Assembly: GCA_950097015.1 (NCBI GenBank)
Contig: CATNEN010000038.1
Span: 12,766,001-12,830,000 of the forward strand
Source: Macrostomum hystrix
Taxonomy: Eukaryota; Platyhelminthes; Macrostomidae
Length of the DNA: 64,000 bases
Reading direction: 5' to 3'
Below the pieces are notes generated by a model. The model saw only the letters and a list, made by a program, of their open reading frames with translations. It was not told where the DNA came from and searched no databases. The position numbers and the translations under genes were made by a program. Every line of letters starts with the position of its first letter. Position 1 is the first letter of the stretch. Shown piece by piece: positions 30,801-42,032 of this stretch.

Positions 30801-33800
30801 ATCTATTGAAATCTACCAAATCTAATATATTGAAATCTAGCAAATATAATCGATTGAAATCTACCAAATATAATCTATTAGAATCTACCAAATCTAATAT
30901 ATTAAAATCTACCATATCTAATCAATTAAAATCTACCATATCTTATTATCTAATCAATTAAAATCTACCAAACCTAATCTATTGAAATCTACCAAACCTA
31001 ATCTATTGAAATCTACCAAACCTAATCTATTGAAATCTAGCAAAAAATGTTTATTTAAATCTATAGAAATAATAACTTACTATTATTATTATTTTTTATT
31101 ACACCTGCCCCAATCAGGCCAAATGTGCAGCCGACAGCCCAGCCGTAGCTATTGTGCAGCGCATCTGAAGACTGCGTACGGCTGTTCTGTCCATGGACTG
31201 GGGGGCGCTAAACCCAACCTCAATTACCCCAACAGATTCTGGTACCCATTTAACAGCTGGGTGAACTGAATCTAGGCAGAGTTAAGTGTCTTGTCAAAGG
31301 ATGCAAATTGTTCCAGTGGAGTAGGGAATCGAACCCACGACCTTCAAGGCCGGTGCCCCAACCAAGAGGCTACAAACACGTCTGAAATATAACAAAGTTT
31401 ATGCATTCTATGTATTCTAAAATCTACCAATCTGGCCTATCATATTCAGCCTATCATATTTATCAGCAATAGCCAGCCTTACCAGCTGCGTCTCCAGCAG
31501 TGCACAGCAGGGTGCTCAGGAACACGGGCTTATGGTCGCCAAGGCAGTCGGTCATGCCCAATACGGCGTATTGCGTCGGCAAGTCAGGCGGGCAGAGCAG
31601 GGCCCGGCGGACTGAGTGGCTGCACAGGACGCGGTCGCACCAGCCGGGCAGGCGTGTTGGCATGTAGTTGAGGGCGGCCCCCGCCTCCTGGCAGTCCTCG
31701 CTGAACGGATAAGTTGGCGGAAATGTCACCGGAAACTCGAACAGCTGCTGGTCGAACGATTTCAATTCGAAATCTAGCTTGTTTAGCTGTGCATTGCGAT
31801 TTGCAAAGGGGGCGTTTTATGAAATTTGCTTTAATCTGAGAAAGGAAAACAAACGATATGTGTAGAAATTTTCCAAAATTGAAGCAGAAATGTGTTTACG
31901 AGCTAACTATTGCCTCGTTTAATGCGCATTTTTGTAAATTTTCAGATACGTAATAATCGAAATGTATCAAAATAGCAGAGTAATAATACTAGCGATGAGC
32001 AATCTATATATCAAGAACAACACGAAATTACGATATGTATTGAAAATCACAAATTTTAAATGCCCAATATGTAACGAAACTGTCAAATTATCACAGCTGA
32101 CATGTATAAAAAAGGGTAAGAAGCAGATCTCAATCACTTACCCAGGAGTTCTTGTTCTCGTAGAATTCGTTTATGCCGTCTGCGTTGCGTCGCTCGAACA
32201 GCTTCTTGCCGATGGACAGCAGGCTGGCAGTGGCCGTCTCGCCGTTGCGCGGCCCGGCAGCCAAGAAGTCGATGCGGCTGGGCCGGCCGTTCTTATCCAG
32301 CTGCTCGCGACGCTCCGCGCCGTCAGCGATCGACTGTGGGTAATGACAGTCAAGAATTTTTACCATTATTGTCAAAATTGGGTTGTAGCCCTAGTGGTTT
32401 GAGCGCCGGACTCACGACTTGAAGGTTGGGGGTTCGATTCCCGACTCCACTGAACCAATCATTATTATGTCTAAAGGGAAAAATATCGAACAACTTGAAA
32501 GGCAACCAACCTTCAGATAGGCGAGCATGTCCAAACGAAAGTTGAAGTCGCCGAACAGGAAGGTCGGGAGTTCGATGATTTCGGCGCCGTCTCTCAGCTG
32601 GTCAAGAGTCCAGGCGAACGCGTTGCGCCTATAGTCCGCGTAGATCGAAGGAGTCTGGGTGGATTTTAGTTGGGGTTGAGACACATTGATGATGTCATGA
32701 ATTACTGAGATAATCGACCTGGTGTGGTGGGTGCGGATTCGAACTCCTGGACCTCTGCGCCAGAGTCAGATGCTATAGTAATCTACCTAAAGACTGCCTT
32801 CTGCTATCTAGCTACCAGCTATCCATATTTAGTTTTGTTAGCACATTTGTGGCTTATAAAGGCGCACTGTTGACAGGTACTGTCTTACCTGAGTCATGCT
32901 TTCCAGGTTGGAGTCGTCGTGAAACAGGTGAACATTAACTAAGTCGAAGGTTAACAAACCGGCCTGCCAACGAGTTCGCATGTAGCCTTTGCGAGACCAG
33001 GTGCGCTGCGGATTCGAGGTTTGTTAGGCTTGGGATTAGCGGTTGAAAAGGGCGAGTTTGCAGTAAGGGAGTGGGGTTAGCAGTTAATAAGAGCGAGTGT
33101 ACAGCAAGGGAGTGGGGTTGGTGGTAGAGAAGAGCGAGTGTGCAGTGCAGTTAATGAGTTGGATTGGTGGTTGATAAAAGCGAGAGTATAGTACGGGAGT
33201 GGGGGGTTTGTGGTTGATAAGAGCGAGTGTACAGTTAAGGAGTGGGGTTGGCGGTTGATAAGAGCGAGTGTGCAGTGGTGAAGGGGTTTTGTGGGGAGTT
33301 GGTACTGATTCCAAAGCTTAGAAAACAAAGCTTACATTAGGAAATAGTTCCAATGGAAATTTCTGCTTATCTTTCTCGCCAACCGTTTCAATTGAGCCAT
33401 CGTAGACCTGAGAAAGTTAACGTAACGAAAAATGGCATTAGTCTTCGAGGCGGAGAACTTAAAACACGATCCGGAATTAAACTGCCTTTTTCTTTAAGCG
33501 CCACCAAAACTCCGATAATCCCCAACGAGAGTTACAGCCTAAAAAAACTTTAAATCCCAGTTCCCAATGGCATTTTTAATTTCGCTCAAGCTGAAGCTAC
33601 ATACTAATCCATTCGCTAAAATAATAACATGGGGCAGATATGAGAGAAAAATCAATAAAAAGGAAGACGAGATCGAAGGAGATATAAAAGTGCAAGCTGG
33701 CCTTCTTTACAACGAAGATGAAGACACGCGAAGCAGGCACGAAGGTGTTCAAATATTTATTTAGATATGAGGAAATAGCATTATCTGAGTGTTTGTAATG

Positions 33801-36800
33801 TGCCTTGGAACTATCCAAGCCAATGTCGGTAAACTAAACGGAGAGGGAGGAAAACGTTGACACAAGGACCAAAGACGAACTTAATCGCGTGTGTTCCACA
33901 ATGAATAAGAAAACATCCCAGCACAGAGCAGACAAAATACTCACCTTCGAATCGCTAATGGCGACAAACTTGGAGCTGGCGAAATCCCAGATGCGAATAT
34001 CGCCGATTCGCGAGTGCACAAAGTACAGAGATCCTAGAGCCTGCGAATCAGCAACGCAACTGTAAACATGATCTGTGTGACTGTGCGAACATGATCTGTG
34101 TGACTGTGTGAACATGATCTGTGTGACTGTTTGAACATGATCTGTGTGACTGTGTGAACATGATCTGTGTGACTGTGCGAACATGATCTGTGTGACTGTT
34201 TGAACATGATCTGTGTGACTGTTTGAACATGATCTGTGTGACTGTGTGAACATGATCTGTGTGACTGTTTGAACATGATCTGTGTGACTGTGTGAACATG
34301 ATCTGTGTGACTGTGCGAACATGATCTGTGTGACTGTTTGAACATGATCTGTGTGACTGTTTGAACATGATCTGTGTGACTGTGTGAACATGATCTTTGT
34401 GACTGTGTGAACATGATCTGTGTGACTGTGTGAACATGATCTGTGTGACTGTGTGAACATGATCTGTGTGACTGTTTGAACATGATCTGTGTGACTGTGT
34501 GAAAATGATCTGTGTGACTGTGTGAACATGATCTGTGTGACTGTGTGAACATGATCTGTGTGACTGTGTGAACATCATCTGTGTGACTGTGTGAACATGA
34601 TCTGTGTGACTGTGTGAACATGATCTGTGTGACTGTGTGAACATGATCTGTGTGACTGTGTGAACATGATCTGTGTGACTGTGTGAACATGATCTGTGTG
34701 ACTGTGCGAACATGATCTGTGTGACTGTGTGAACATGATCTGTGTGACTGTGTGAACATGATCTGTGTGACTGTGTGAACATGATCTGTGTGACTGTGTG
34801 AACATGATCTGTGTGACTGTGTGAACATGATCTGTGTGACTGTGTGAACATGATCTGTGTGACTGTGTGAACATGATCTGTGTGACTGTGCGAACATGAT
34901 CTGTGTGACTGTGCGAACATGATCTGTGTGACTGTTTGAACATGATCTGTGTGACTGTGTGAACATGATCTGTGTGACTGTGCGAACATGATCTGTGTGA
35001 CTGTGCGAACATGATCTGTGTGACTGTGTGAACATGATCTGTGTGACTGTTTGAACATGATCTGTGTGACTGTGTGAACATGATCTGTGTGACTGTGTGA
35101 ACATGATCTATGTGACTGTGCGAACATGATCTGTGTGACTGTGCGAACATGATCTGTGTGACTGTGTGAACATGATCTGTGTGACTGTGCGAACATGATC
35201 TGTGTGACTGTGTGAATATGTGCAGTAGAAAAACGCAAGAAAAATTTGTTCTGTAATTTTACAGACGCACCGTGAAAGTCTCAGCAGTTTTGAAGTCCTC
35301 GTCAAGAAAAATGCGCGCCTTGTCGTACTCTTTCAAGGCCTGCGAGGTCTGGAGGTCGCTGGAAATAAATTGAACCGATTATGCGCATATCCTAGCATCT
35401 TACTCAACGATCAGCCTTTTATTTCAATTCAATAAAATCCAATTCAATAGCTGGGTAGCTAATCCTACAACTGACACCCAGCTAATCCTACAACTGACAC
35501 CCAGCTAATCCTACAGCTGACACCCAGCTAATCCTACAACTGACACCCAGCTAATCCTACAACTGACACCCAGCTAATCCTACAACTGACACCCAGCTAA
35601 TCCTACAACTGACACCCAGCTAATCCTACAACTGACACCCAGCTAATCTTACAACTGACACCCAGCTAATCCTACAGCTGACACCCAGCTAATCCTACAA
35701 CTGACACCCAGCTAATCCTACAACTGACACCCAGCTAATCCTACAACTGACACCCAGCTAATCCTACAACTGACACCCAGCTAATCCTACAACTGACACC
35801 CAGCTAATCCTACAACTGATACCCAGCTAATCTTACAACTGACACCCAGCTAATCCTACAGCTGACACCCAGCTAATCCTACAGCTGACACCCAGCTAAT
35901 CCTACAACTGACACCCAGCTAATCCTACAACTGACACCCAGCTAATCCTACAACTGACACCCAGCTAATCTTACAACTGACACCCAGCTAATCCTACAAC
36001 TGACACCCAGCTAATCCTACAACTGACACCCAGCTAATCCTACAACTGACACCCAGCTAATCCTACAACTGACACCCAGCTAATCCTACAACTGACACCC
36101 AGCTAATCTTACAACTGACACCCAGCTAATCCTACAGCTGACACCCAGCTAATCCTACAGCTGCCACCCAGCTAATCCTACAGCTGACACCCATCTAATC
36201 CTACAGCTGGCCTCCAGATAATCCTACAGCTAAAAATGAGCGAACGAAAAACTGACACTGCAAACTGTACTGATAATGCTTATTCAGTTCTAACTAATGA
36301 TACTACTCGTCTAACTGAAATGTCTTAGCTAGTATGTCATAGCAAGTACGAGCGATAACTCAATGAAGTTATTCAAGACACGACGCTCACTGAATCCAAT
36401 TTTTAACGTTGGGCATTGACTGAGCAAAATTTTTGCCCCCAACCTCCTGGCAGTGCAGGGCGATGAAGTCTGGATCTTTGTCACTGATGATCTGCGGGAT
36501 ATGTATATTCACATTGCAGAGAGGTAACTGAATTAAATGTTTTAAAACAAAATTGCTTACCTGATAGAAATGCTTTAGCCACTTTTGAAACAGATTATCT
36601 GGCTGTATGAATGGTTGTTAAAAAAGAAAGAAAACAATTAAAATTACTGGTAAGTAAACCCTATATATACTTATGAACTAATAATATTTGTTACCATATG
36701 TATAGCTAGTTTTATTATTTAATGAGCAATTTTTGAGATTTTTGTACATATAATATTCAATATTCAATATTACTTTAAACTTAAAATTTATTTTTTTCAA

Positions 36801-38292
36801 ATCTGTACTATTCACTTGCCTGGTCGAATTCACTTATAGTTTGATAGTTAATTAAAAGTAAACAGACCATGGGGACTTCAAATACCCACGTTTTTCTTTC
36901 TTCTGGGCCTGAGCACTACTTACTACAAAGCACTTACAAAGTTAGGATAAAAGATTACACATAGTAATAAGAAATTTATCAAAAGTGAATAATAATTAGC
37001 TGAAATTCAAAATATGTGGCTACCCATTTCTTCTCTTACGAAAACTAGTAGGCTCTGGGTGGTCAGATACAATCAGCTCATGCTGTACTGCACAGCAATC
37101 ATAGAAAGCATAGCTCTGTATGCTTCCAAGGCCTGGGGGGCTTCTTGTGGACCCTGGGTCCTTGGGACCTTGGTCTTTTTGAAAATGTAAACATTAGGTG
37201 CTATAAGGCCATACTACAAGTCAGCCAAAATATGGATGGCAATGGGGCCCACTCAGAATTAAGCAGATTGCCTTTAATATACAATATCCAGAAGAGAAGC
37301 ATATCATACTGGGCATACATGTGCAACCTCCCAAATCTTAGCTGGCCGTGCGACTTAGTTTTTGCTCTATTTACGACTTAGTTTGCTCTCATTTGCTCTA
37401 TTTTTCTCTCCCCTTTTTCCTCTTCTTCACGCCTTCCTTTTTTGTCCCTTGGTCCCCCCCTTTGATTTTTTTGCGCTTGGTTGATTGGTTTTTGTGACTT
37501 ACCTTGCTTGGCCCTCATTTCACCCGGCCGATTCGGCTGGGTCGGCCGGGTGTTGCGCATGTATGATACTGGGCCTCCATAACAAGCCAACTAGACTCCA
37601 TAAATTTCTACTTATAATTAGCAGACCCAATATAGTGATGTTGGAATCAAGACAAAAATCAACAATGAAGTTATGCTGAACTGCAGAAGCAGTCATCTTG
37701 CAAAAGCAATTAGAAACCACCAGAAAATTTTTTCTTAGTTCAATACCAATTGGAGACAAAGGATACAGAACTCAAGCAAGCTAAGTCACTTACTATTATT
37801 ATTTTAAGCAATATTATTCAGCCAAGAAATATTTACAAGACATGTCCAAGACAAGACATCTTACTTGTTGCAAGTAAAATAGCAAAATGTTTTAATAAGA
37901 TAGCTAAAATAGTCCAAACTTTGTCCAGTTATTTGATTTTTTTAGTTAATAGTACAATTAATTTTATTTTGTTACTTAGTTCTTTCTTGTTTACAATAAC
38001 AAGATTAGGCATTAGTTTTTTTGCTACAGAATTACTATTTTTAGATCAATCAAATGTTTCTAGAGCCTTTAAATAGTAAAATATAGGGCCTATATTTCGT
38101 TTTTTTCAAAACCACTGTTTCATTTGATCATAGTTATAATTAGCTACAGTTTGGCCTATATCTGATAAATTTTTATGTGTAAATTCTTTTTGATTAGCAT
38201 GTGCACACAAGTCTATGTTCACACCATTAACTCACATCATCAAACAGAGAGCCAACATTTGCAGTAATTAGAAGTGTTTTTAAATTCTTCAT
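27885..38292 (-). CDS. INPP5A: Type I inositol polyphosphate 5-phosphatase
   Basis: Eleven exons on the minus strand, all GT-AG and phase-consistent: 38292-38236, 36602-36561, 36491-36391, 35358-35271, 34040-33945, 33407-33336, 33005-32889, 32654-32511, 32333-32142, 31786-31483 and 28060-27885; 1,389 bases, 462 residues. The protein removes the 5-phosphate from Ins(1,4,5)P3 and Ins(1,3,4,5)P4 and so ends calcium signals. It follows the family order: TLLITANVGSLFDD at the N-terminus, ALHCQEVGG with the metal-binding Glu, RARIFLDEDF-type segment (here KARIFLDEDF), WSRKGYMRTRW, VNVHLFHDDSNL, FGDFNFRLD, FPPTYPFSED, GWCDRVL and GDHKPV. Start is the ATG at 38292, 12 codons after another in-frame ATG. 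The vertebrate enzyme ends in a farnesylated CaaX box; here the last exon instead adds about 55 residues ending CVFRETAV, so no CaaX is visible. Introns carry four kinds of minisatellite, SINEs and a retroelement remnant. Confidence 0.95.
28175..28772. repeat. CTCTGCCCATCTGCT minisatellite, INPP5A last intron
   Basis: About 35 units of 15-16 bases (CTCTCTGCCCATCTGCT, CTCTGCCCACCTCTTCA, and at the right CTGCGCACCAGCTCACT), arranged in larger blocks. It starts about 115 bases from the last INPP5A exon. Confidence 0.92.
28800..29605. other. Intronic sequence without recognised features
   Basis: AT-rich INPP5A last-intron sequence between two minisatellites; nothing supported. Confidence 0.4.
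29608..29930. repeat. 20-bp minisatellite, INPP5A last intron
   Basis: About 16 almost identical copies of AGTAGGAGTGACAGAGGATG. Only a handful of base changes across the array indicate recent expansion or homogenisation. Confidence 0.95.
29950..30650. other. Intronic sequence without recognised features
   Basis: About 700 bases of AT-rich INPP5A last-intron sequence; nothing supported. Confidence 0.4.
30655..31035. repeat. 24-bp minisatellite, INPP5A last intron
   Basis: About 14 copies of a 24-base unit (GAAATCTACCAAATCTAATC plus TATT) with T/A variants. The period is a multiple of three and free of stops, so it is open as an 8-residue Lys-Ser-Thr-Lys-Ser-Asn repeat on one strand and a Val-Asp-Phe-Asn repeat on the other; neither is a gene. 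Confidence 0.95.
31125..31380 (-). mobile_element. tRNA-derived SINE, family A, minus strand
   Basis: Read on the minus strand, a tRNA-like head starts with TAGCCTCTTGGTTGGGG (A box) and GGGTTCGATTCCC (B box, 31324-31336). It is followed by a body containing an AAGTGTCTTG-type block (minus-strand complement at about 31286-31310) and a GGTACCCATTTA/CAGCTGGGTGAA block (31241-31266), both reminiscent of conserved SINE bodies spread through invertebrates. It lies in the INPP5A last intron. The tRNA part does not fold into a proper anticodon arm, so it is not a tRNA gene. Confidence 0.62.
32381..32455 (+). mobile_element. tRNA-like SINE head, family A
   Basis: GTAGCCCTAGTGGTTTGAGC (A box region) and GGGTTCGATTCCC (B box, about 32430) followed by GACTCCACTG match the head at 31311-31376. 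Lies in INPP5A intron 8. Only the head is clear here, perhaps a truncated copy. Confidence 0.6.
32717..32785 (-). mobile_element. tRNA-like SINE head, family B
   Basis: Minus-strand GCATCTGACTCTGGCGCAGA, then GAGTTCGAATCCGC (B box) and a CACCCACC tail. It shares TCTG-CTC…CC-GAG-TCGAATCCGC with the copies at 53405-53490 and 47745-47835. Lies in INPP5A intron 7. Confidence 0.5.
33055..33290. repeat. 41-46 bp minisatellite, INPP5A intron 6
   Basis: Six degenerate copies of a unit containing GAGTGGGGTTGGTGGTTGAT and AAGAGCGAGTGTACAGT. It fills most of the 330-base intron between exons 6 and 7. Confidence 0.82.
34055..35217. repeat. 23-bp minisatellite filling INPP5A intron 4
   Basis: About 50 copies of a 23-base unit (CATGATCTGTGTGACTGTGT plus GAA) with GTGTG/GTGCG/GTTTG variants at one dinucleotide. 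It occupies about 95 percent of the intron 34041-35270. It is open in three minus frames, giving spurious His/Thr/Ser-rich frames. Confidence 0.97.
35462..36230. repeat. 23-bp minisatellite, INPP5A intron 3
   Basis: About 33 copies of ACACCCAGCTAATCCTACAA plus CTG, with CAACTG/CAGCTG and CCTAC/CTTAC variants. It occupies about 75 percent of the intron 35359-36390. Confidence 0.97.
37020..37350 (+). pseudogene. Non-LTR retrotransposon remnant in INPP5A intron 1
   Basis: Plus-strand sequence across a few shifts resembles the segment after the reverse-transcriptase domain of non-LTR elements: ALYASKAWGA, then FENVNIRCYKAILQVSQN and SELSRLPLIYNIQKRSISYW (about 37180-37315). This pattern (a Cys/Tyr-Lys, then E-L-x-R-x-P-L and I-Q-K-R) is typical there. 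It is antisense to INPP5A and clearly decayed. Confidence 0.52.
37378..37560. other. Pyrimidine tract and 11-bp hairpin, INPP5A intron 1
   Basis: A C/T-rich stretch (37378-37500) is followed by a perfect 11-base inverted repeat: CACCCGGCCGA at 37521-37531 and TCGGCCGGGTG at 37542-37552, with a 10-base loop. Function unknown. Confidence 0.6.
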
Positions 38293-38459
38293 ATTTTGTG
38301 AGTTTGCTTTAAAGTTAGAGTACATATTGGGGTTTAAAAGAGATTGGTAGAAAGTGAGTACAGAAATAATTAAAGTGATGAAAACTACTATCAAAGCAAA
38401 AAAGCTGCTTCGACTGCAGTAATTAGTAAAAATAGTGCTAATCACTTTTGACAGCCCAA

Positions 38460-39306
38460 AAAAAAGAATAATAATAATCTTGAAATTGTGTTTTGTAGAG
38501 TAAATAAAGGGTTCGATTTAGTCAACTAGATTAAGGTATCACGAATTTGTTGCACACTGTAATTAGAAGGAACATTTGTATCAATTATATTTCAGTAAAC
38601 AAACTTTTTTCTTAAAGTTTCGAGACTGCGAGACCGTCTCTTCAAAAAGACACAGAAAAGCTATAAAATGCAATGCATTAGCAAAAAGCGGTTTCGTAGA
38701 ATCAGAAAAAAATACAAAAATATCACTTACAATTTTCGTTCTCTTAAAATTATATCAGATTATTATAAAGCAGGTTTTAAAAGGTATATCTTATTTACTA
38801 ACATAGTGTCTAAAGGAGAATCAGAAATATATTCCGAAAAAAGTCGGCTGTTTTATTTTACTCCTTTCTTTAAAATGTGCTCGGCTCACGCCTTTAAAAT
38901 GGGCGACAAAATCGTTTGGTTTAAGGCATTTACTAAGACGCTTGTACATGCACAACCTACGAAAGTAAATTAGTAGAGTACATACTATGGTACTAACTAC
39001 TTGTAGCTAACTACTACAGTGGTCCTTGTGTATGGTAAATGTTCTCGAAAAAGCTCAGAACCAAACCAAAAGGTTTGGTAGCACATTTTCATCTCATCAG
39101 TCTATTTAGTCCACATGCTTGTTTTTCTCCGAGTCCTGGTTCTGTCTGGGAAACTTATCCCTAGAGCTGCAGGACTACAATGTGCCAGTTCGTGCATTGA
39201 AGCCACCTACTTTCAATACGGCCCTCCCTTGAGAAAAGCTTGATGAGCTCCTAATATATTATATCTTTATATTAGGCAAAAGTGTTAGAGGACTCGATCT
39301 GAGCGG
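38460..39306. other. Spacer upstream of INPP5A
   Basis: AT-rich, presumably including the INPP5A promoter. Short Lys/Ile-rich frames at 38576-38973 look random. Nothing supported. Confidence 0.4.
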
Positions 39307-41209
39307 CTAAAGGACTCCTCCACCCCACCGGCGATTGCAGTTGTTGCTGTACAGGCTTGGACAGGTGGTCTTAGTCGACGTGACGAAAGTGGCGGTCATC
39401 GAGGCGCCTGACACTAACTTTTTGGTATCTGTTGCGGTACCCAAAGCTGCTTCTGCGATAGTTGCTGGGCCACGTGTTGGCGCGATAGCCACTTTTAAAG
39501 TTTTTGTGGTCTCCGTTGTTGTTGTCGTAATTGTTGTTGATTCGATAGCGGCTACCTCGTCGACTGCTGTCAACATAAGCTCTTTCTGTTGCTGATTCGG
39601 TAGTACGCTCGTATCTTTTGCTGCGGATGTAATTGGCAAATATAATAAAGCTGGCATCTCGAACTGGGTAGAATGTAGATGGTTTGCTCTCGATAGCTCC
39701 TGTGTGGCCAGTTGCAGTGCTGCCTCGTGACTCTCAGTCTCTATAGTTGTATTGATGCCTGTTTGTTGGCACTGTTTGTTGGCGCTCGTTCTCTGTTAGT
39801 CGGATGCGGGCGTACTTTCAAGTTTAGATTTCGAAAATACCTCGTACATTTGGACATTTATGCAAACAAAAAGTCCGCTCCGCTGCTGTTGAATTCACCG
39901 TCGAAGTGAATTTCATGAAAGTCAAATGTTAATAGCTGATGCTTAACGCCATATTCACTCAGTTCTTTCTCCAAGAGTTGGTTGTTTGTGTCAAACTGTC
40001 CGGGATAATGAGTATAGGTGCAGGCAATTTACACTGTTGACTTTGTCAAATGTGACTACTCTGTAAATGCTGCCTCCATTGATGGCTCATGGTTGAGGTC
40101 TATTACCAGACATTCTTGTGCACTGAAGTTTGGCTCTACAGTAACTAAATGAGCCTTTCTTGAGTATTGTTGTAGACAACTCGGATCGTACTATTCGGGA
40201 AGAGTTTGCGATAGTCTTTGAGCTAGCGAACGACTATGTTGTGCTTTTTCAGACCTTCTTTAATTTTCTGCTTGGTACTGCTGCTGCTTTCTGCCTCCGC
40301 TGATTTCGAGTCCCTTGCGGCAGTTCCTGATGTTTTCTCTGCATTTGTACTAGCGCTGTATGACATCGTCACATTTTTTTATGAGGCTGTTGGGTTCTCT
40401 GAGTGCGAGGCCTTTTCAGCATACGTCTCCCGTCCTCATGCCCCTTCACCCGTCACCTTAGTGAACACCAGCGCTTGCAGACTGACCAGTTCACCGACCT
40501 TCTGCTCGAGGCTGTGTCTGATTTGTTGACTTTTTATTACTTCTGCCTTCACTGCTCTTTCTTCGTTAAGAATAGCATCCTTAGTTGAGCCACTTGTTTG
40601 TTTGAGATGGTTCAAAACGTCGGATGTCGTGATATTTAGCGCTTCCACCAGATCCGTATGACTTTCTTTGGCTTTTGCCTCTAATTCAAGCATTAGACTG
40701 GTGGTCAACGATTATAGTGCATTGCGAGTCTTCTGAATGTACTCGTCAATTGAAAGGCTAATTTTCAGTTGCTTTACAGCTTCACTAAGCACCGCTAGCT
40801 GCTACTCCTTCCTCGAGAGATTTCAATCGTTTCCAGCCTGTATCCATCAGTATAGGTTGCTCTCTGAGTTAGTTGCAGCATCTACTGGAGTCAACTCTGT
40901 CTGCACAGCTTTGTCAGCTCCCTTCATGGGCGGTCTCCTTTTTCAGAACTTTTTGGTCTTCGGGACCTTGAAGCTTGCATCTTCTAACGCAGTCGTCTCT
41001 TCGGCTGACGCAGCTGCTTTTGCTTCCGCTTCCCGAGTCGCGTCTTGGCTTCTTGGAGAGGCTGGCTGATTAAATGAGATGTCGAAGTGACCGTCAGTTG
41101 CGTCATTCGATTCAGATTTTTTCCTTTCATCGATTTTCTGCTCAGACGTCTTTACTGCAATGTCCATACTGGTTTCTGTGGGCTTCGGGTCATAACGGGC
41201 TAGGGGCAT
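39307..41209 (-). pseudogene. Decayed coiled-coil protein gene
   Basis: On the minus strand, one reading frame runs from ATG at 41209 to about 40200 with protein-like composition (Lys/Glu/Ala/Ser-rich; segments such as MLELEAKAKESHTDLVEAL and EQKVGELVSLQALVF). It is broken by at least eight in-frame stops of all three kinds, for example at about 40939, 40850, 40829 and 40701. Coding-like sequence goes on after frameshifts: a globular-looking part near 40130-39905 (KELSEYGVKHQLLTFDFHEI, then DGEFNSSGAD) and a Thr/Ala-rich frame 39657-39307. No splice pattern that avoids the stops was found. The family is not recognised. Using all three stop codons argues against a variant code. Confidence 0.6.
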
Positions 41210-42032
41210 CGTTTAATTTTGGCACAATGTGGCGAGATGTCACTTTGATGCGTGGTGCGATTTCCCTCGTCTTTAGGACCTAATGTCTGAACTTAGTCTG
41301 ACAGTCTCTTGCATCACCAGCATGCTGCCTGTGTTGACATTATTAATGAGTAGTTATTATTCTAGTTGTTATTCTCTTTCCATTCTAATCCACAGTTAGG
41401 AGTATAAATTTCCATAAGCAAATGTCCTGCGAGGTTCATTGTGCTCAATTCTTCTTATTATGAATCGCCGCGACTCCCATAGAGTGGTTTGCAATAACTT
41501 GTCAAATAGTACAGTGGGATCTAAGTCGAGGAAATCGCGGCAGTAGATAAACGGCTGGCCATCCACTTTAGCACACTAGCTCGACCGACCTCTGTAACTT
41601 GGACTGCTATCCATTTGTGCGCTCTCTCTCTCTCGAATAAATGAGGATCTCCACTGTGTTGCCTTGTCGCTGTGCTCTCAGGGGGGAGGCGTTAAGCTTA
41701 TTGGGTCGGATAGATTTTACATATAGGCATACAAAACATTGTTAAAATAGTTGATTAGAGCTAAATATCTAGCAATGCAAAGTCAGCAAGGTCTCAGTGT
41801 GTTGGTTGTTAAGGCACGGTAAAATTAATACTGCACTTTGATTCACTTCACTTCTTTGGCTTGATTTATAATACTGAAAATTATTAGGTGATTACTCGTG
41901 ATTACTATCTAATAGAAATTTTTCAACATAACATTTTAGTTTCCAAAATGGCAGTACACATATGCTTACAGTAGAGTTTTCATTTTAGTGACGCAAATTA
42001 AAATTGTTCCCACGCGCAAAGGCTAAACCTTT
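41210..42032. other. Spacer between the pseudogene and cholinesterase-like gene 2
   Basis: No coding frame. Contains a short CTCTCTCTCTCTCG run (41620-41636). It probably includes the 3' UTR of the minus-strand gene ending at 42033. Confidence 0.45.

Noticed and set aside
30655-31269. Lys-Ser-Thr-Lys-Ser-Asn and Val-Asp-Phe-Asn repeat frames
   Set aside because: A 24-bp intronic minisatellite whose period is a multiple of three; both strands are open by chance.
31311-31380. Functional tRNA gene on the minus strand (also 32381-32455 and 53405-53490)
   Set aside because: A and B boxes are present but no acceptable cloverleaf or anticodon arm could be drawn; similar degenerate copies exist nearby, so SINE heads are the better call.
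33834-35305. Minus-strand frames of up to 396 residues with a His-Thr-Asp-His-Val repeat
   Set aside because: Translation of the 23-bp minisatellite in INPP5A intron 4; open in several frames and bounded by INPP5A exons with good splice sites.
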